A DNA stretch of 8,262 nt from positions 1-8,262 of the forward strand of contig CACYEJ010000320.1 of NCBI GenBank assembly GCA_902773395.1. Direction: 5' to 3'. A program made the translations under genes and the position numbers. This document shows positions 7,042 to 8,262 of the stretch, piece by piece (within the stretch, counting starts at the first letter, position 1; each line of letters begins with the position of its first letter). Origin of the DNA: an uncultured Ruminococcus sp. (lineage in GTDB: Bacteria > Bacillota_A > Clostridia > Oscillospirales > Acutalibacteraceae). The notes beneath the pieces are model-generated. The model did no database searches and was not told the DNA's origin. It saw only the letters and a program-made list of their open reading frames with translations.

Positions 7042-7061
7042 ATATGATTATTTTATCATAT
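7042..7061. promoter_or_regulatory. Palindrome over the -10 of the lipoprotein promoter
   Basis: ATATGAT (7042-7048) and ATCATAT (7055-7061) are perfect 7-bp arms around a 6-bp centre. They cover the predicted -10 (7050-7055) and start point. A repressor bound here would block transcription. The DNA is AT-rich, so this is only suggestive. Confidence 0.25.
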
Positions 7062-7078
7062 TGAAAAGATAATATCAA
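7050..7078 (-). promoter_or_regulatory. Predicted sigma-A promoter of the lipoprotein gene
   Basis: On the minus strand: TTGATA (7078-7073), a 17-bp spacer and TAAAAT (7055-7050). TG stands one base before the -10 (TGATAAAAT), an extended -10. Start point about 7043, giving a leader of roughly 93 nt to the ATG at 6949. Confidence 0.7.
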
Positions 7079-7123
7079 CATTGTTTTTTTATTTTGCACA
7101 TGCCGAAATGCAATTAATTTTTG

Positions 7124-7191
7124 ACTTAAACTTTCCGATTTGATATCTGGAGAATTTTTGATAAAGACTAATTGTTTTAATTGTTTAAAAG
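7124..7191. repeat. Dispersed repeat, copy B
   Basis: This is the second copy of the repeat at 5552-5620, same orientation, about 80% identical by hand alignment with one single-base gap near the right end. It lies about 45 bp upstream of the lipoprotein promoter and directly abuts the first arm of the structured block at 7193. A 66-codon minus-strand frame (7240-7040) runs across it but has no recognisable product. Confidence 0.6.
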
Positions 7192-7192
7192 G

Positions 7193-7299
7193 AGAATTTG
7201 TCTTTCGTTGAACTATCCTTAGGGACAAATTCTGACGCATGAGAGAAAGTCACCTAACCCAAAAAGTTGGTGTGCGTATTTCCTGCGGGCGTTGCCCGC
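7193..7299. other. Structured block of three consecutive inverted repeats, part GC-rich
   Basis: First repeat: AGAATTTGTC (7193-7202) with GACAAATTCT (7224-7233), a perfect 10-bp stem with a 21-nt loop. Second, imperfect: ACGCA (7235-7239) with TGCGT (7273-7277), enclosing CACC/AAC (7251-7254, 7256-7258) with GTTGGTG (7266-7272). Third: GCGGGC (7285-7290) with GCCCGC (7294-7299) on a 3-nt loop. The right half is markedly GC-rich against its surroundings. No T-tract follows on either strand, so it is not an ordinary terminator. It could be a structured RNA, a repeat element or remnant DNA; I cannot name a family. Confidence 0.45.
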
Positions 7300-7352
7300 C
7301 GTTGGCAGTTTGTGATGTAACAGCTAAAAATATATTATTTTGCTCAAGTTTA

Positions 7353-7380
7353 TTGATTTTTTTGAGAAAAATGTTATAAT
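7353..7380 (+). promoter_or_regulatory. Predicted sigma-A promoter of the LRR protein gene
   Basis: TTGATT (7353-7358), a 16-bp spacer and consensus TATAAT (7375-7380). TG at 7372-7373 gives an extended -10 (TGTTATAAT). Start point about 7387, so the leader is about 115 nt. CTCAA (7343-7347) and TTGAG (7362-7366) form short inverted arms around the -35. Confidence 0.75.
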
Positions 7381-7428
7381 TAAGATGAGTAGATATAATG
7401 ATATGATTTTGTGAATTTTAACATTACT

Positions 7429-7474
7429 AAAAACAAAATTGAATTATTTCTGAATCTAATTTAATTTTGTTTTT
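7429..7474 (+). promoter_or_regulatory. 18-bp stem-loop in the leader of the LRR gene
   Basis: 7429-7446 pairs with 7457-7474 in an unbroken 18-bp stem (one G-U pair, 7441 with 7462) with a 10-nt loop. It lies between the predicted start point and the ribosome binding site at 7483-7491. The stem is almost all A-U and its right arm ends in a T-run, so it could act as a weak intrinsic terminator/attenuator or as a stabilising 5' stem-loop. Which it is cannot be told from sequence. Confidence 0.5.
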
Positions 7475-7501
7475 TATTAATCAAAGAAAGGGCGTAAGCT
7501 T

Positions 7502-8262
7502 ATGAACAATAAAAAGAGCAACAGATTTAAACGTATATTTATAAGTCTGTTAGCTGTTGCGGCTGTTTCAACTGCGAGTATTGCGTTCCCTAATGCTTCG
7601 GCAGATTTACAGCTTACGGCAATACGAATATTGAATCTATAATACTCCTTGACGGCCGCACTTCGATTGAAAATACTGCTTTCTATAATTTTACAGGACT
7701 CAAATCAATAACTATTCCCGACAGCGTTACTTCAATTGGTTCTACTGCTTTCCGTTACTGCAAGAATCTGAAATCTGTAATTATTCCCAGAAGCGTTACA
7801 ACAATCGGCAGTTATGCTTTCCAAGACTGTTCAGAGCTTGAATGGGCAATACTCTTGAATTCGGACAACAGCTCCGATATTAAATATTCAAACAATGCCT
7901 TTGCAACAACGCTTTATCTGCATCAGGGTTCAACGGCAGACGAGGTGTACAGCGCTGTTGCTGAAACTACCGAGATGATAAAGATTAAGTATCTAATCGC
8001 AATAGATACAGTCGCTGTACGTATCGGAACAGTTGAATACGAAACAGAGTTTGACGCTTTAACTGCCACAACAACTGCCAACAACATTGAAAGCTTGTCG
8101 CTTAGCTGGGATACAGACGACAAGACGGCAAAGTGCGAAACTGAATATAATGCTTCTATTGCACTTACAACAATGCTTGGATATTATATCAGTGACAACG
8201 CTGTAATTACTGTTGACGGCAGAACACCTGAGTTTATCAACAAAATGGTGAACGGTACTGCA
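7502..8262 (+). pseudogene. Secreted BspA-type leucine-rich-repeat protein, 5' part, apparent frameshift, runs off the window
   Basis: The ATG at 7502 follows AAAGAAAGG (7483-7491). It encodes a typical signal peptide: NNKKSNRFKR, a hydrophobic core, and a likely cleavage after ASA (residues 32-34). That frame stops at TAA 7640-7642 after 46 codons. The next frame, open from 7594 to the window end, encodes three 23-residue LRR_5/BspA repeats (7633-7839; consensus IP.SVTSIG..AF..C..L) and then a beta-rich region with LSWDTDD and VITVDGRTPEF, like Ig-like domains of Clostridia surface proteins. One extra T in the T-run at 7606-7608 would join them as ASADFTAYGNTNIES, so a one-base deletion (mutation or sequencing error) is the simplest reading. 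The intact protein would be secreted and probably surface-attached; the anchor, if any, lies outside. Ligand unknown. Confidence 0.78.
7633..7839 (+). repeat. Three tandem 69-bp units encoding LRR_5 repeats
   Basis: Units are 7633-7701, 7702-7770 and 7771-7839, each exactly 23 codons. Units 2 and 3 are clearly similar in DNA (both begin AAATC and share ATTCCC, AGCGTTAC and GCTTTCC at equivalent positions). Unit 1 is more diverged. The constant length, with no gaps, shows that this reading frame has been under coding selection. Confidence 0.85.

Noticed and set aside
7040..7240. 66-codon minus-strand frame as a gene
   Set aside because: It overlaps the lipoprotein promoter, repeat copy B and the first hairpin, has no good ribosome binding site and no recognisable product.
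7285..7299. GC-rich hairpin as an intrinsic terminator
   Set aside because: There is no T-tract after the hairpin on either strand.
7923..8123. Minus-strand frame opposite the LRR gene
   Set aside because: It lies within the plus-strand coding region, whose frame is open to the window edge with typical surface-protein sequence; it is a shadow frame.

Overview
The window looks like chromosome of an anaerobic Clostridia-type Firmicute, most likely a gut Ruminococcaceae/Oscillospiraceae relative. This is inferred from the rnfCDGEAB gene order, strong AGGAGG-type ribosome binding sites, AT-rich intergenic DNA around moderately GC-rich genes, and neighbouring WG-repeat and BspA-type leucine-rich-repeat surface proteins. 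The species cannot be named from the sequence alone.

Layout. Positions 1-141 hold what may be the last 46 codons of a plus-strand gene of unknown function. It converges on a minus-strand Rho-independent terminator at 140-180. From 5199 down to 202, all on the minus strand, lies a complete six-gene Rnf operon in the order rnfC, rnfD, rnfG, rnfE, rnfA, rnfB. Junctions are tight: gaps of 13 and 12 nt, overlaps of 8, 1 and 4 nt. A good promoter with an extended -10 sits at 5397-5425 and implies a leader of about 190 nt. Together the products form the membrane complex that passes electrons from reduced ferredoxin (entering at RnfB) through RnfA/E, RnfG and RnfD to NAD+ (at RnfC), with coupled ion export.

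From 5212 to 5806 there is no gene. This stretch holds the rnf leader and promoter, an AT-rich zone, and one copy of a roughly 69-bp dispersed repeat. A minus-strand lipoprotein gene with divergent WG-type repeats follows at 5807-6949, with its own promoter at 7050-7078. From 6950 to 7501 there is again no gene, but the stretch is structured. It holds the second copy of the dispersed repeat, a run of three inverted repeats including a GC-rich hairpin (7193-7299), a plus-strand extended -10 promoter (7353-7380) and an 18-bp leader hairpin (7429-7474).

From 7502 to the right edge is the 5' part of a secreted BspA-type LRR protein. It has a clean signal peptide, but an apparent one-base deletion in a T-run near 7606-7608 separates the signal peptide from the LRR frame.

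I found no tRNA, rRNA, CRISPR array, insertion sequence or clearly new biological system. The most unusual items are the repeat pair flanking the lipoprotein gene, the structured block next to one copy, the LRR leader hairpin, and the frameshift.
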